Source: JANJTY01 sp038257155 (GTDB lineage Bacteria > Pseudomonadota > Gammaproteobacteria > Xanthomonadales > Xanthomonadaceae). From it: DNA of 7,393 nucleotides. The notes beneath the pieces are model-generated. The model did no database searches. It saw nothing but the letters and a program-made list of their open reading frames with translations, and was not told the DNA's origin. The position numbers were made by a program, and so were the translations under genes. The stretch lies in contig JBBSJP010000087.1 in the NCBI GenBank assembly GCA_038257155.1, positions 1-7,393 on the forward strand, read 5' to 3'. Below are positions 7,378 through 7,393 of the stretch, one piece after another; the first letter of the stretch is position 1; each line of letters begins with the position of its first letter.

Positions 7378-7393
7378 ATGCACGCCAGCCGTA
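7378..7393 (+). CDS. 5' end of an unidentified gene (partial)
   Basis: ATG with a good GAGGA ribosome binding site 7 bases upstream opens a frame reading Met-His-Ala-Ser-Arg to the window edge. Five codons are too few for identification. It lies in the same direction as the OppDF gene but is separated by the repeat and a terminator hairpin, so it probably starts a new unit. An in-frame GTG at 7354 is an alternative start without a ribosome binding site. Confidence 0.6.

Overview
The window is GC-rich DNA from a proteobacterium, most likely a gammaproteobacterium near the Xanthomonadales. That placement rests on the base composition, an aryl-polyene/xanthomonadin-type AMP-ligase, a Zrg-type zinc-linked ABC operon, and REP-like palindromes at gene ends. 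It is an inference from content and was not checked by a search.

Layout. (1) Bases 1-107 hold what looks like the 3' end of a plus-strand gene of unknown function. (2) Bases 114-185 are a palindromic repeat with 15-bp perfect arms. It lies between this gene and a convergent minus-strand gene. (3) 181-1536 (-) encodes an AMP-binding acyl ligase resembling XanA2/ApeH. No other pigment gene is visible. (4) 1642-4733 (-) is a compact operon. In transcription order it encodes a DUF2796 periplasmic zinc-binding protein (ZrgA type), an ABC ATPase, a MacB/FtsX-type permease, a possible 34-residue lipoprotein, and a DUF3299 exported protein. Its first junctions overlap by 1 and 4 bases. (5) 4734-4866 is the divergent promoter region. 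(6) 4867-7247 (+) holds an OppC-type permease followed, with a 4-base overlap, by a fused OppD-OppF-like double ATPase. No OppA or OppB gene is present. (7) 7243-7274 is a second, shortened copy of the repeat, inverted relative to the first. (8) 7275-7377 is a leader-like intergenic region with a palindrome, a probable terminator hairpin and a good ribosome binding site. (9) 7378-7393 is the first five codons of the next gene.

How it fits together. The minus-strand operon matches the arrangement called zrg in Vibrio and PA4063-PA4066 in Pseudomonas aeruginosa, which is linked to zinc limitation. The likely roles are periplasmic zinc binding by the DUF2796 protein, energy transduction through a mechanotransmission-type ABC pair, and an exported DUF3299 partner. 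The OppC-OppDF unit is a separate importer-type module that lacks its second permease and its binding protein, so it must use partners encoded elsewhere or work as a homodimer.

The most unusual observation is that the two genes at the outer ends of this block (AMP-ligase and OppDF) both take their TAG stop codon from the same repeat, whose end reads CGTAGGGTG. The two copies differ by one substitution and an exact 40-base gap bounded by GGCC direct repeats. Other points of interest are the small ORF with a possible CTG start, the reduced histidine loop in the ZrgA-like protein, the incomplete opp module, and the possibly attenuated leader at the right edge.
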